A stretch of DNA of 64,000 nt from Ooceraea biroi (GCF_003672135.1 NC_039514.1:11459787-11523786); one strand, 5' to 3'; positions 49,012 through 62,137 are shown, counted from the first letter of the stretch. Notes: generated by a model not told the origin, from the sequence alone. A program made the numbers and translations.

Positions 49012-49730
49012 GGGGGGAGCCTGCTTTAGAACGTTGAAAATAAGGTATAATTTTACGAATTTTTTTTGGAGAAACTATACAGCGGATCATTATAAAACTT
49101 TTATGCATTTATTAGTACATGTTTAAAGATAAAAAAATTATTTTTTTATTTGAATATATCGTCTGTAGAGGTCGTCCTGGAGGCATCTTAGTGCAGCCGG
49201 CATTGTAAATTCGTGAGCATTCTCCTGCCTCCAAATTTCATCCAAATTGAAAAATTGAAATATTTTCTTGTTATTTATGAATTCCCATCGTCGATGAACC
49301 TTTAATATTCATAAAAACATTAAGTTAAACAATTATTTTTGCATGAAAAAGTTCAAAAACTTTGCCTAAAAATCGTACTTTTGTGTTCTAAGCTCCACCA
49401 TTTTGGCACTTTTCAACTTTTTTCTTCTCTCTTTGGTTCATCGACGATGGGAATTCATAAATAACGAGAAGATATTTCAATTTTTCAGTTTAGACGAAAT
49501 TCGGAGGCAGGAGAATGCTCACCAATTTGCAATGCCGGCGACGCGGCTGCACTAAGATTTCTCCAGGACGACCTCTACAGGCGATATATTCAAATAAAAA
49601 ACTAATTTTTTTTATCTTTAAACATGTACTAATAAATGCATCAAAGTTTTATAATGATCCGCTGTATAGTTTCTCCAAAAACAATTCGTAAAATATACCT
49701 TATTTTCAGCGTTCTAAAGCAGGCTCCCCC
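49012..49730. mobile_element. TTAA-flanked long-inverted-repeat element, copy 1
   Basis: It starts GGGGGGAGCCTGC and ends GCAGGCTCCCCC, with TTAA on each side (49008-49011, 49731-49734), the target site of piggyBac-type transposons. The arms are about 290 bp each around a 130-140 bp centre. It is non-coding. Nearly identical to the copy at 61414-62133. Confidence 0.85.
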
Positions 49731-49734
49731 TTAA

Positions 49735-51840
49735 ATATTTTCCTGTATTATTTTGTATTATTTTGTAATTAAAAAGACATATAGTAAACTTAATTTTGAT
49801 ATATATTATAAGCGGAAGAGTGTATAATTTTCAATAAACTTTGTTTCATGTTACTAAAATCTCTTTGAGCTATTATTATCATCGAGATATCATTATTTAA
49901 ACATAAGATAATTTCTAGTTTCAAGTCAACGGTCAATTGATTTTCGGGGAATAAAATTAATTTTATTTTCATAATTAATCGATGATACTTCGTAAATTAA
50001 TTATTTGAGATCAACAATTACAAAACAATTGGACTTCTTGGAACCATCAAAATCTTAACTTTCAAATAAAATTTGTTTTATCTTGTCTGAAGGAAGATAT
50101 TGAGAATTACATCGATCATGATCACGATCTAGTCGCTAGCCAAGCCAGTGGTGAAATCACGTGATCATCGCTCGGGTCAATGCTCATCACAAGCACGTGA
50201 TGAAAAACTATTACTGTCTACAATCAGCTGATCTGCTGATCTGCTAATCAGCTGATTGTAGTAAGAGACGCGTATCACGTGTTCGCTCATTAATAACGAT
50301 GCGCCCGATTTTCAAAATATTATAACTTGGCGAAAAATTGACATAGCGACGTGCGACAAAAATCATCTGTTTTTCATATTCCACGTATGCCTGTGTTCAT
50401 TGAATATGTAACTATTATGACAATGTATATATTGGTATATACACATATAAAATCATGAATTAACATATATAAAAAAACAGAAGTAGAAATGCTTAATGTG
50501 TTTAATAAAAGATAATTTTTATCAAAATATATATACATTATAATAATGGTATGTTATGTGACAATTAATGCGATTCTTATTGCAAATACATATATACATA
50601 TATGTATACATATATTGCAGCACCATGCAAAGAAATGTTGATAATTATAATAATGAGAAAAAATGCGATAGCAAACTGTTGTTAAAATTCGAAGTAAACG
50701 TATCATAAGATTAGATTGTGGGCGACATTAGAACATATCTGTACATTAATTGATCGAAGCTTTAGCGTCTCATTTTTACGGAAACGCGAAACCTCAGCGT
50801 CAGTTACAACTTGAGAAAGCCATCGGTTACAGCCTGCTGTTTCCGACGTAAAGTACTTTTCGACATGTATGCGATTCAGCGACCTGCAACTTTGAAATGC
50901 TACGAGCGCAGCAGTCGTGCGGTTCTGCAGGCTTCAGCGTTGCATTGTGCGACACACGTGTTATGCGATATACGTCACAATTCGCTGATTTTGCCGCGAG
51001 TTGCAATCTACACGATCTGCTCCGCGTTCATCCGGCGAAAAATATATCTCTTATCGATCCATATCATGCATAAACGACACGCTAATTTTACATTCGACAT
51101 ATCTCAGTCGTGATAATAATTTTTGAGATTTCAGAGTCTTCTAACGAATAGCGTAAGCTGATAATTCCCCGGCGACATAAACGTGACGCTCAGTTCGAGT
51201 ACGATTACGGTGCGCCTGAGAATCACGAGAGCAATCCCCCGTGCTCCCGTAGCAGCGTTGTAGGTTCCGTTCTTCCACTTGCGCGCGCGTAATTTGTAAA
51301 ATGCATTTTTAAGAATAATAGAAAGTACCGCAGAGATGGCGAGAAGTACAATACGCTAATGGTACGCTTCAAGCGATGCATTAGCGTTCGTAATGTAATC
51401 CCGCGTTGAATTCTCAATTCTAGAGATAATATCGTGGCCGTTATGAGATGTTACATTATGCCCGTACGATGTGCAGATCTCGAAATAAATCATGATAATG
51501 TCAGTAAATTACTTCGTATATTATTACTCGAATACTTTCCACGCAAGTCACACCCAGAGAAAAGATTTCTGGACTTAATGCTATTACTCTTTAATCCATC
51601 ATAAAATAAGATCGCTATAGCGACAATCATATTTATTATTGAAAAGAAGCATATTTTAATCTTGAATAGAAAATTCTAAAATCTAGATTAAAATAATCTT
51701 CGTGCTATCTCATTAATTTTCTCAGAAGGATTTAGATACAAATTTCTAGCAAGTTCAAAATATTCTTGATTTCAGAATATTGTGAGATCTAAAAGACATC
51801 TTATTCTATTCTTGTAAGAGAATTTGTAGAATCTGCACAG
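49735..51840. other. AT-rich intergenic region
   Basis: No gene supported. It contains a 15-bp-arm hairpin (50218-50261), TATA/CA-rich runs near 50430-50620, and a more GC-rich part (50760-51260) with a 100-codon frame that matches nothing I recognise. Confidence 0.55.
50218..50261. repeat. Hairpin with 15-bp arms
   Basis: CTACAATCAGCTGAT is followed by a 14-base loop of related GATCTGCT words and then its exact complement. Confidence 0.9.
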
Positions 51841-52091
51841 AACGGCCAATATTTATGTGTTGTAATCGAAAATCGGGAAAGTGTTTCTGTGTTTCTGTTA
51901 TTTACAATGAATAAGTGCAATACTCTACAAGAAATATTAAAAGATATGGAAATGTCTCTATTGTATATACTTACTTACATTTCCATATCTTTTAATATTT
52001 CTTGTAGAGTATTGCACTTATTCATTGTAAATAACAGAAACACAGAAACACTTTCCCGATTTTCGATTGCAACACATAAATATTGGCCGTT
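51841..52091. repeat. Near-perfect inverted repeat, 114-bp arms, 23-bp spacer
   Basis: The arms 51841-51954 and 51978-52091 are complementary with one mismatch that I could find (T in one arm, C in the position opposite). There is no target duplication, and no CAGGGTG or TTAA end. RNA across it would make a 114-bp duplex. Confidence 0.95.
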
Positions 52092-53973
52092 TTATCCGAA
52101 TAAAGGACGGCGCCGAGTCGACGAGCGACTGTGAGAAAATGACGCGTCGACATCGACAAAGCCTACTATAAAGTGGCGCTAATATCAAATTATTCTACAT
52201 ACAAGAATATATAAGCATAAATTTGTATATGTTACTCTTGTCTCAAGACAGTAAGACGATCTTATTTAATTCGAGAGAGAAGAATAGAAATTACTGATTT
52301 AAATTAAAAATTGTTTTATTTTCATATTTGTTATACTTGTAATACGATTAAATTAGTCAAGAATATTTTTCGTCTTGTTATCAGAAATCCTTTCTGAGGG
52401 TGCAAACAGAGCACACAATATATTTGCAACATTGTCTTAGAGTTCGCACAATATTTTGTTGTCTAACTCAATCTACTATAAGTGTATCTGTGATATGTTT
52501 ATCTCGTTAAATCACATGAGGCTTGTATCATATCGGATAAAAACACGATACAAAAACGATACAGTAAACAGATCTTATTCGTGTAGGAAAATCTTGATCG
52601 TGAGGAGATCGTGATCACGATATCGCGACAGGATTTCCGTAATAACCACTTTGACTCTATTTTAATCGCGTGCAGGTTCCACGACAACGCGCGGTATTAA
52701 ACGCACGGCGGATACGCGCGTTCGTCAATACGTACACGATACGGTAACTCGATTTCACGACGTTGCGCCGGCGACGTGTAATTGAAAATCCATCCCGGAG
52801 CGTTTTCGGCGATCTCGCTCGTGTACGTCAAAAACTTTACCGTGCTATACGGGGAGCGAGACAAACCGCGTATGTGGGAAATGAAGAGGAAACGATGGAG
52901 TGCGATACGCGGGCGTAAAAAAGGGAGCGAGCGAGAGCGGTGTAATACGTGGCGAAGGGAGGAATGAGGTAGAAAAGGCGGATGGAGAAAGGGTGTATCC
53001 CTGTGCCCGTGGGCATTGCATTTTCTGGGTCGACAGCTGTCAATTGGGAGCAGTGTCTACTCGTTAACGTATCGCGCTACGCCCTGGCGCACTGCGGCGC
53101 CTGTTTTTTTCCTCTCCCACCTCCATTTCTCTTTTTCTCTTTCGGTTTTGTTTCTCCTCGCGCAACCTTCGCTGATATTCCGCGGCAGAATCGAGTAATT
53201 TTCTTACAAACGCGAGAATTTCCGGATTTTTCGCTCGCGCCTCGCTATTCCCGGCGCGATGCCTCCCAACTGGCATTCGGTGATGCATGCAGTTCAGTTT
53301 CCCATTACCGGCTCGTGACCATTTACACGCAAGTACGAATTTTCGAGGCTGCCGATTAAGCGTGCGTTTTCTATCGGAATTAAAAGCGGATCGCTTCGCG
53401 GCACGACAAGTGTGTATCGTTCGAGGATTTATCGCTGCAGACGAGGGAGTGAAAAATCTTGCCACGGCGCGGTCTCGCCACCGCCACAGGAGATTGATGG
53501 CGCAAAATAAACAAGGCGGCCGGGCTCCGTCGCAATATCGGCCGAAAGAGAGCACCGCTAAGAAAAACGGACGGCAAGATAAACCGAAGTCGCGAAGAGT
53601 GCATTCGCCTGAACGTGAAGGGCGGAAGTTGATCCCGCGGGGGACCCCGCGTCCGCGAGATCTCAGCATCAGAACGGTATTTGCCGAACCGAACGCAAAT
53701 ACCGCGACTACAGACGTCGATTCGGGACGAAGCGGGGCGGGCTTCAAAGCAAAGTTGGGATTTCATTTTTGACGCGGGTGTTTGTGGAAGTGACAGAAGT
53801 CGCGGTGGGCCATGGCTATTTCAGGCGGCTCTGGTGAATCCGAAATCCGCGTGCGCGAGAGCAAGTCCCACCGCGAAAACGGATTAATTCCCGGCACAGA
53901 TTGAAAACTATTCCTGGCGAGTTCGCCTTTTGTGACACCTCTAAACTGGAGAGGCTCTGGGCGTGGACAACTG

Positions 53974-54013
<40 letters not shown>

Positions 54014-54479
54014 AGGGGGAGAGAACTGTGTAACGCTTCATGTGGTCGAGCATGTAGACAAAGCCCATTGAAAGCAAAGGCGTATTTTCGCATGGCTACG
54101 TGTCGTGACGCATGTTACCTCTGTATCGATGTTAATGCAAGTCGCCATCAAAATTGAACGCCGTGTTCATGACGTTCATTGTTACGTACAAGAGCCAGCT
54201 CGAGAGATTAATTTGCGCACATTTTTCGGAGTAAATCTCATGATAATTAATAATCCTGATTATCTTCTTTCATACATTCATATTAAATCGTTTCTATAGC
54301 TTATAATGATGATAATAATAACGGATATTTCCAGTGAGAGAGTCAATTACAAAGATATTTTATTAAACGAAATAACTTCCCGCGAAATAAATTTTATAAA
54401 TGTAAATAAGATATCGAAGCTTTTCCATGCAGAATTCACATCTGACAAATCCCGAGTGTGCTTAATAATTCGATGCCTA
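52092..54479. other. Unassigned region with CpG-rich block
   Basis: Positions 52680-53900 are CpG-rich and carry long overlapping frames on both strands (up to 227 codons), none with a recognisable domain; such frames are expected where stop codons are rare. A GA-G run follows at 53979-54022. The block could be a promoter or first exon of an unseen gene. Confidence 0.45.
53979..54022 (+). repeat. (GA)n followed by G-rich run
   Basis: About 28 bp of GA followed by a G run with two interrupting A bases. Confidence 0.95.
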
Positions 54480-54481
54480 TA

Positions 54482-55579
54482 CAGGGTGTCCCGGGTTTTA
54501 ACCGACAAACTGCGGGAGCATATTCTACTAGTGGAAATAAGAAAAAATTCTTATATCCAGTTTGCTTAGAAATGCTTTATTACAAAGTTATAAACCAATA
54601 TTGAAAAGAAATATCAGATAAGTAACAACGGAACATAGTGTAGAATTTGGAAGGTCGAAGACGTTTATGTCACGTGTATTCACATGTATTCATGTCACTA
54701 TGTTGAAACGATTCAGTATGATTGTTACTTTCACAACAGTAGCTGTTAGATTTCAATCGTCGTGTCAACTAGCAATTACTATCAGAATGCCAAAAGTGTT
54801 TTCAAATGAGGAATACACCGATATTCATTTCGTGTACGGATTCTGTGACGGAAATGCACGAGCTGCCGTACGAGAGTATCAACGTAGATTTCCTAACAGG
54901 AGAGTACCAGATAGTTCTGTGTTTAGTAATACCCATTTGCAATTACGTAATTTGGGTTCATTTCGACCTATGAATGAATATGATGATGTTCATTCATCTC
55001 TAAGACACCGACGACGCTCGGAAAGAATCTTAAATCTTCGCCAAAACAGCTGGATACAGTTAGACGGTTGTCCATCGCACTATGCTAGACAAGTTAGAAA
55101 CTGGTTAGATGAACATTATGCTCATAGGTAGATTGGTCGAGGAGGACCGGTTTTCTGGCCTCCAAGATCGCCCGATTTAACGCCTCTTGATTTTTATTTA
55201 TGGGCAACTTTAAAAAATAAAGTTTACAGTACAGAAGTAATCTCGCTTGAAGATTTAAAGCAACGAATTACTAATACAGTTACTGAGATGCAACAAAATT
55301 TTCAGGAATGTCGTACCGTAACAAATTCTGTACTACGTCGATGTCTAGCTTGTATCGATGTGCAAGGACAACATTTTGAAACGCGTCACTAAATCATTGC
55401 GTAGATAATTTATATTTTTGTGAAAAAATCCGTTGTTACTTATCTGATATTTCTTTTCAATATTGGTTTATAACTTTGTAATAAAGCATTTCTAAGCAAA
55501 CTGGATATAAGAATTTTTTCTTATTTCCACTAGTAGAATATGCTCCCGCAGTTTGTCGGTTAAAACCCGGGACACCCTG
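54482..55579 (+). mobile_element. Mariner-type (DD41D-like) transposon, internally deleted, copy 1
   Basis: CAGGGTG/CACCCTG ends flanked by TA (54480-54481, 55580-55581), with inverted arms of about 150 bp. It carries two parts of a transposase gene (listed separately) with the central part missing. The arms are almost identical, which suggests recent activity. Confidence 0.9.
54787..55392 (+). pseudogene. Mariner-like transposase, central deletion and in-frame stop
   Basis: From ATG 54787 the frame begins MPKVFSNEEYTD and runs through a helix-turn-helix domain of the DUF4817 type (AAVREYQRRFPNRRVPD, LGSFRP). It then jumps into the C-terminal catalytic part: WIQLDGCPSHY, a TAG stop at 55129-55131, then WPPRSPDLTPLDFYLW and LRRCLACIDVQGQHFE up to the stop ending at 55392. 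The first catalytic Asp region is absent. The Asp in QLDG and the Asp in PLDF are separated by 41 codons, matching the DD41D spacing of some mariner-related families. The protein cannot be active as it stands. Confidence 0.85.
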
Positions 55580-55581
55580 TA

Positions 55582-58088
55582 TATCTATGCATATACTTTT
55601 TAATTTCGATTGCAAAACCAAGGTAGAGCGATCTAACGGTGGACAGAATTCTGTGCAATAAGCTTCCAGCCGGTCCATCAGCACGCGTGGTATCACGTGA
55701 ATTCCTCGGGTGAAAAACAAAAAGAAGTTTCGGCGTTTATTGCCGCAATGAAACTCGGTCGGCCACGATTATTTAACTAGACGAAAAAAATGCATTTGCG
55801 CTGGGCGTCGGTTCAGTGGAGCGGGCAATATTTTTGTCCCGCGCCGGCAGCGTTTTTTCTCTAGGATCAATTAATGGTTTCAATATCCACGTTGGTGTTT
55901 TTTACGATTCTACTCAGCGAGACACAGAAACAGTTTTTCCAATCATACGGTGCGCAAAATACGTCGCAGACTACAGGAGCAGACGACGGCAGGAATAAAG
56001 CACGTAGGGTGAACAGTCGAAAGGAAGGGAAAGAAACGTTTCGCGTACAAACTTCATCACCCGATACTGACTTTCCATTCTTTTCGCAAGGAAATACCTG
56101 TCGTGTCTGACAATTTGCGATTTTATTATACGGCGGAGAGGCAGGAACATGATACCATCAGTATTCCGTCAGTTTTGATGTTCTTCGCTCATGTTAATTT
56201 CAACCGGTACACCTCTCACGTGTCATCTGCTAACAGCTTGATCGAATTTGAATTTGAACGTCAACGTCCGTAAGCCAAGGATGTAACCAATCGCACATCC
56301 ATCGTTGTATGTATCTGCCTTTCATCCCTGCGCGTGTGGGTCAGTTCCGCGAAGAATTTCTGCACAATTTCTGCGCATACAGAAATTGGCAAAAATAAAC
56401 GAGGAGCGTCATCGTGTTCGAAAAAATTACGTTCTTTACGTTTTTGTTTTTTGGACCGCGCAATCGATCGCGCTCGCACCCGATCGCGAGGCGTAATTCA
56501 AAAGAAAAACGTCAATCAGAGAAACGAAAGAGTAACCAGACCGACAGCCGACACGGTTCCTACGTATAACGGTAAAAAATCGTTGTCGTTTCTGGTACAT
56601 GGCGTACCGCGCGAATCGATAAAGCTATCCGATGGAACTACGCGAAACCCATTGTAGTCCGAAGAGTGGAAGGAGATCGATGATTGAAAGGTGTCATGAA
56701 ACAGAACGCGGCGCGAATGGTTCGCTGAAAAATATTTAGGACGGGGAGCGGGGGCGGAGATGACATTAAAGAGGCGTCGGTTTTGTAAGGGAATTTCCGC
56801 GAGCTGCATCTCGATGCCGCTCGTAAATCCGACCTCCGTTGTACATTAGAAGGGAGTCAGAAGACATCAAGAGCGCGACGCATGACAATGTCGCCTCGCT
56901 GGAGATAAGATTAATGCCCCGCGGACTTTTTGACACGGAAAACGATTTTCGTTATTTTTGCAGACAAGTTGCAACGTATAATGGCAAGCGCACATAACGA
57001 ATGATGAAGATAAATGTAATCGCCACAGAAATGTCGTGCAGGTTGACAGCTTTCTATTATATTTTGAATAGCATCGTATGAGCCAAGCATTAATTTCCTT
57101 CGAATGCCCTTTTGTGTAATTCAGAAGATTAATATTTTAATAAGCACTTGTGGCTTTTCTATTTTAGTACCGCGATCGGAATTATTGATCGAAGTGAACT
57201 TTGCGGAATCGCGCGCGCGCGTACAACGTTCGGCAAGTTGCATGGATCGCGCGCTGAATAGATGGACGGATGACGCGTACATACACGGAGTACCGCTACC
57301 GCTTGTGCCTGCTTGAATGAACGAAAATTGTCCCCGAGATAATTAAATCGGGGTTCGCTCGATAAAGAGGAGATGTGGGCGATAATTTACGGTTAATGCA
57401 AAGCGAAACGCCACCGCCGCCGGTAATCGAATATCGAATATCGGAAGGTGACCATTCGACACGCCGAACACGATTCCGCGGATCTTCCGCGGAAAGGCGA
57501 AAGAAAGGGACACCCCGGCGTTAGGTATGCACGTAGAAGTAATCCGAGAAATAGGAACACGGCATGCCGTAGCAGCGGGGGACTAAGGAATAACGAAATA
57601 AAAGATTCGACGTGGTACGTGAGTGCGCTCTTTACAGCGTACGGACAGGCTTTATATACCTGCCCTACCTCCGATCTTCCTGATTCTTTCAGCACCGTGA
57701 CGTGTTTGGCATTTCCCCGTGGCGGCTTTAAGCTCCGCACACGCGCCACTCCGTTCGTATCCTTTTCGTTCGAGCCGTTCTCTTCGCTGCACTCGGCAGT
57801 ATTTTTTGCCGCGTCTCTCTCGCAAGCGCGTGGGATCGAAGAGGAGCAATGATTCCATGTCGGTTCGACTGCGAGAGATTGCCAAGAACGGAAATAAAAT
57901 TTTACTGTCACACTTACCTCCGTATCAAAATAGTTTTGAAACATTTTTATTGTGTCGCGTATCTTATACCGAAGATAACGATACCTCTGTGTTCAATAAT
58001 AGGAAATTTCTCGGATCAATATCGTCGAAGGGAAAAATCCTCGTGATGTAAACTCGATATATTTGAGCAAAAGTTTGGGATCTGACTA
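55582..58088. other. Unassigned region between two mariner copies
   Basis: Moderately GC-rich with several 60-180 codon frames on both strands (for example 57393-57944 minus), none showing a domain, signal peptide or splice pattern I trust. No repeat boundary seen. Confidence 0.5.
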
Positions 58089-58090
58089 TA

Positions 58091-58850
58091 CAGGGTGTCC
58101 CGGGTTTTAACCGACAAACTGCGGGAGCATATTCTACTAGTGGAAATAAGAAAAAATTCTTATATCGAGTTTGCTTAGAAATGCTTTATTACAAAGTTAT
58201 AAACCAATATTGAAAAGAAATATCAGATAAGTAACAACGGAACATAGTGTAGAATTTGGAAGGTCGAAGACGTTTATGTCACGTGTATTCACATGTATTC
58301 ATGTCACTATGTTGAAACGATTCAGTATGATTGTTACTTTCACAACAGTAGCTGTTAGATTTCAATCGTCGTGTCAACTAGCAATTACTATCAGAATGCC
58401 AAAAGTGTTTTCAAATGAGGAATACACCGATATTCATTTCGTGTACGGATTCTGTGACGGAAATGCACGAGCTGCCGTACGAGAGTATCGACGTAGATTT
58501 CCTAACAGGAGAGTACCAGATAGATTTAAAGCAACGAATTACTAATTCAGTTACTGAGATGCAACAAAATTTTCAGGAATGTCGTACCGTAACAAATTCT
58601 GTACTACGTCGATGTCTAGCTTGTATCGATGTGCAAGGACAACATTTTGAAACGCGTCACTAAATCATTGCGTAGATAATTTTTATTTTTGTGAAAAAAT
58701 CCGTTGTTACTTATCTAATATTTCTTTTCAATATTGGTTTATAACTTTGTAATAAAGCATTTCTAAGCAAACTCGATATAAGAATTTTTTCTTATTTCCA
58801 CTAGTAGAATATGCTCCCGCAGTTTGTCGGTTAAAACCCGGGACACCCTG
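58091..58850 (+). mobile_element. Mariner-type transposon, further deleted copy 2
   Basis: Same CAGGGTG/CACCCTG ends with TA (58089-58090, 58851-58852) and the same arms as the copy at 54482. It is 338 bp shorter: the sequence jumps from ACCAGATAG to ATTTAAAGC near 58523, with only AG shared at the breakpoints. The deletion leaves the helix-turn-helix part (from ATG 58396) out of frame with the C-terminal remainder. Confidence 0.9.
58396..58661 (+). pseudogene. Transposase remnant of mariner copy 2
   Basis: The N-terminal helix-turn-helix codons are kept to RVPD, after which the deletion shifts the frame and a stop follows at 58543-58545. The last codons of the gene (DLKQRIT through QGQHFETRH) persist in another frame up to 58661. 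No catalytic residue is left. Confidence 0.85.
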
Positions 58851-58852
58851 TA

Positions 58853-61409
58853 TAAATCAAAGATATATTTATGTGGTCAAAGCTTGGAATGAAGAATGCA
58901 ATGTGTCTCGCACTTTACGTCCAATTTAATCAAAGCTCGTTTTCACTGAAAGACAGATATATTAGTAATGACAGATGATATGAATGACAGATGTATAAAT
59001 CAGTCCACATTAATTTAATTTTTGTTATTATAAGTAAATTACGTTTGCATTATAGAGGAGAGCATTATTCAGCCATACTCGTTAAATTACGCTAATTAAA
59101 TCTAGATAACGCTGATTAGATGCGATCGGTGATTACGTTATTAACCAAACGGAAAGTCAAGCTAAAAAACTAAACCAATGTTTCATGTGCGTGTGTGCAC
59201 CGGTATTTGGTTATTAACAGTAATTGGATAACTGATACGAAGCTGCCTCAATCGTTTGTTGTAAATGAAGCGCGAAATTGTAGCAACGCGAGAGCAGACT
59301 CGCGCTGCTACGATGGCGCGATGCGGTTAAATGCAGCCGGAGTGGCTGCATTTTGCCCATTGAATATTCCTATTGAAACTTTCCGGCAAATCGCGAAACT
59401 TCTCCCTCTTATCGCTATACTCGAAGCGGCTGCAACGCGTCAGCTCCCGAGTATCGTCAAACTACAAACAGCGAGCGACGTGTAAATTAGATACGATTCA
59501 ACGCCAGCAAAACGCTGCTTTTGTACGCCGCGACATTATAACGGCACGTCGATTCGCGGTGTCTTCACAAACACGCCGAACGGAACTGAGTATCTCTACC
59601 TTCGTCTGCCTGCGTCGCGTCTGGTGCCGAAAAGGCTCTTAAATTCCCTTTCGTGTCTTATCGCGTGGAAATTAGAGACGGAAGGCTCTAAGTGGCGAAT
59701 CCTACGCGATACGTCGGCGTGTCATCGCCGCGATTTTCGAACGTTCGCATGCTGGAGTGCCCCGAATATCCGATAGTGATCCATCGAGAACGCACATGGT
59801 TCTCCCGATGCGCGGTATGTTATCGCGATGCGGAGCACACTCGAGCGACTCAAGAACGTAAACGACTAAAAGAGCCTTTTGGCTCTTCCGCTCGGAATGT
59901 CGAGGAGAGGACGCGAAGTGTGGAAACGCGTAGAAAATATCCGCACACAGTGGAGCAATTAAAGTGGAAAACGTAACATTGACTTAGAGAGGAAGCGAAA
60001 AAGAGAGAAGAGAGAGAGAGAGCGTGTATGCCCACGCGCGCGATGCTGGGCTCGCTATCGTCGTATTTACTCTATCAAGCTTCGCGGCGCATCTCGCGTT
60101 AACTGCATTTTAGTCAACTTCACGGCCCGGCGTACTTGGAGTCCACTTCTCGCTCTAGGCCCTTCACGCGCGTCCACCGGATGAGCAGCGGGTTGTGTCA
60201 ACGCGTTAATCGAACCTTCGGCGGAGCTTGATTTCGAGTGGAACCGAGTGTGCGCGGACGCGATGTAAAATCGTCCGCCGTCATCCATTATTCCGATCTT
60301 TCGGAGACGAGTACATTAACGTCCGGTTACGAGTCGGTCGCGAGCCTTTTGTCCGTCCGCGTCCACTCTACTGCCCCTCCACTGTCTCCCTAATTCCCCG
60401 AGACCTCAAGATTTCGCTCCCGCAAGCTCGTCGGAGTTAAAAAAACTGTGCTCCGGATACACGTCAGATCCTCCGCGACGGATGTAAAACGGAAGCCGCG
60501 ACGGAACTTTTCCGTCTACGTGCCCGATCCGCGCATTGGCCCTTTCCTTATTTATACACGCTACTCTCCGTAAATTCTCTGTACGTAGCAGTTTCTATCC
60601 GGGTCCGCTGTCGTCGACGTAATTCGGTTTTATGGCAACAATTAAAATTCCTACCCGGTGCCCGATTCTGTCGGGAGTTCAGTTCACCATCCCCTTGACA
60701 TTCCCTGCACCCGACATCCCCGTCGAATGGCCATCCTTGAACACAATGCGATGCGAGGGATACGCCTGTTATATCCCTATTAACATTCACTCTGCGTCCG
60801 CTTAATCAAATTTCCAAGTGAACCCGGTTCCGCTTGCAACATGAGGTTTACCTCGAAACTGGTCGTCCATAGTTATGCACGATGCACGCGGAATGCATCT
60901 TATTGCGAGTTATTCAGGGCGCGCGCATTTTCAGCGTGTTCCGATCGCTTTCATTATTACACGCGGTATGCCTTGCATAAGGGAGTACGCGCGCCCGCCC
61001 GTGCGCGCGTGAGGAATGGCCGGCGGAGACAGCGCGACGTCGCAGATTGCATATCTACCACGTATCTAATTATTATGTACATATAATTCCGTGGTGCGCC
61101 GCGATATTATGCGGAAAGAATTGCTTTCACCGAGGGTGGCGTATTTTACGTCCTGCGTTGCCGGAGACCGTGGAAATTTGTCGCCGGGAAATGTCTTCGA
61201 TAAGAAAACCAACGCGGTAGCGATGGAATTACATTTCTCTGCCAGATTTCCCGGTTCAATTGTGTCCCTTTAAATAGAACTATGTATCTCTAGTCTGTTC
61301 GGTCACGTCTTTTATGCGTTTTATGATAAACTCACGGGGCGAGGTCATTTCTACGCAGTAAAATGTACTATTCTTCATTATTAGTTAAAGTAGCACAGTA
61401 GTCATCCGG
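58853..61409. other. Unassigned region
   Basis: AT-rich up to 59190, then CpG-rich to about 61280 with overlapping open frames on both strands. No domain or convincing splice structure found. Confidence 0.5.
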
Positions 61410-61413
61410 TTAA

Positions 61414-62133
61414 GGGGGGAGCCTGCTTTAGAACGTTGAAAATAAGGTATAATTTTACGAATTTTTTTTGGAGAAACTATACAGCGGATCATTATAAAAC
61501 TTTGATGCATTTATTAGTACATGTTTAAAGATAAAAAAATTATTTTTTTATTTGAATATATCGCCTGTAGAGGTCGTCCTGGAGGCATCTTAGTGCAGCC
61601 GGCATTGTAAATTGGCGAGCATTCTCCTGCCTCCAAATTTCATCCAAACTGAAAAATTGAAATATTTTCTCGTTATTTATGAATTCCCATCGTCGATGAA
61701 CCTTTAATATTCATAAAAACATTAAGTTAAACAATTATTTTTGCATGAAAAAGTTCGAAACCTTTGCCTAAAAATCGTACTTTTGTGTTCTAAGCTCCAC
61801 CATTTTGGCACTTTTCAACTTTTTTCTTCTCTCTTTGGTTCATCGACGATGGGAATTCATAAATAACGAGAAGATATTTCAATTTTTCAGTTTAGACGAA
61901 ATTCGGAGGCAGGAGAATGCTCACCAATTTGCAATGCCGGCGACGCGGCTGCACTAAGATTTCTCCAGGACGACCTCTACGAGCGATATATTCAAATAAA
62001 AAAATAATTTTTTTTATCTTTAAACATGTACTAATAAATGCATCAAAGTTTTATAATGATCCGCTGTATAGTTTCTCCAAAAACAATTCGTAAAATATAC
62101 CTTATTTTCAGCGTTCTAAAGCAGGCTCCCCCC
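61414..62133. mobile_element. TTAA-flanked long-inverted-repeat element, copy 2
   Basis: TTAA at 61410-61413 and 62134-62137; GGGGGGAGCC and GGCTCCCCCC ends. It matches the copy at 49012-49730 over its whole length, with roughly a dozen differences noticed by eye. Same orientation as copy 1. Confidence 0.88.
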
Positions 62134-62137
62134 TTAA

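Noticed and set aside
53064..53772. Overlapping frames of 227, 161 and 128 codons on both strands
   Set aside because: The block is CpG-rich with few stop codons. No domain, splice pattern or frame preference was seen, and all three cannot be coding.
57393..57944. 183-codon minus-strand frame
   Set aside because: Overlaps equally open plus-strand frames and has no recognisable family signature.
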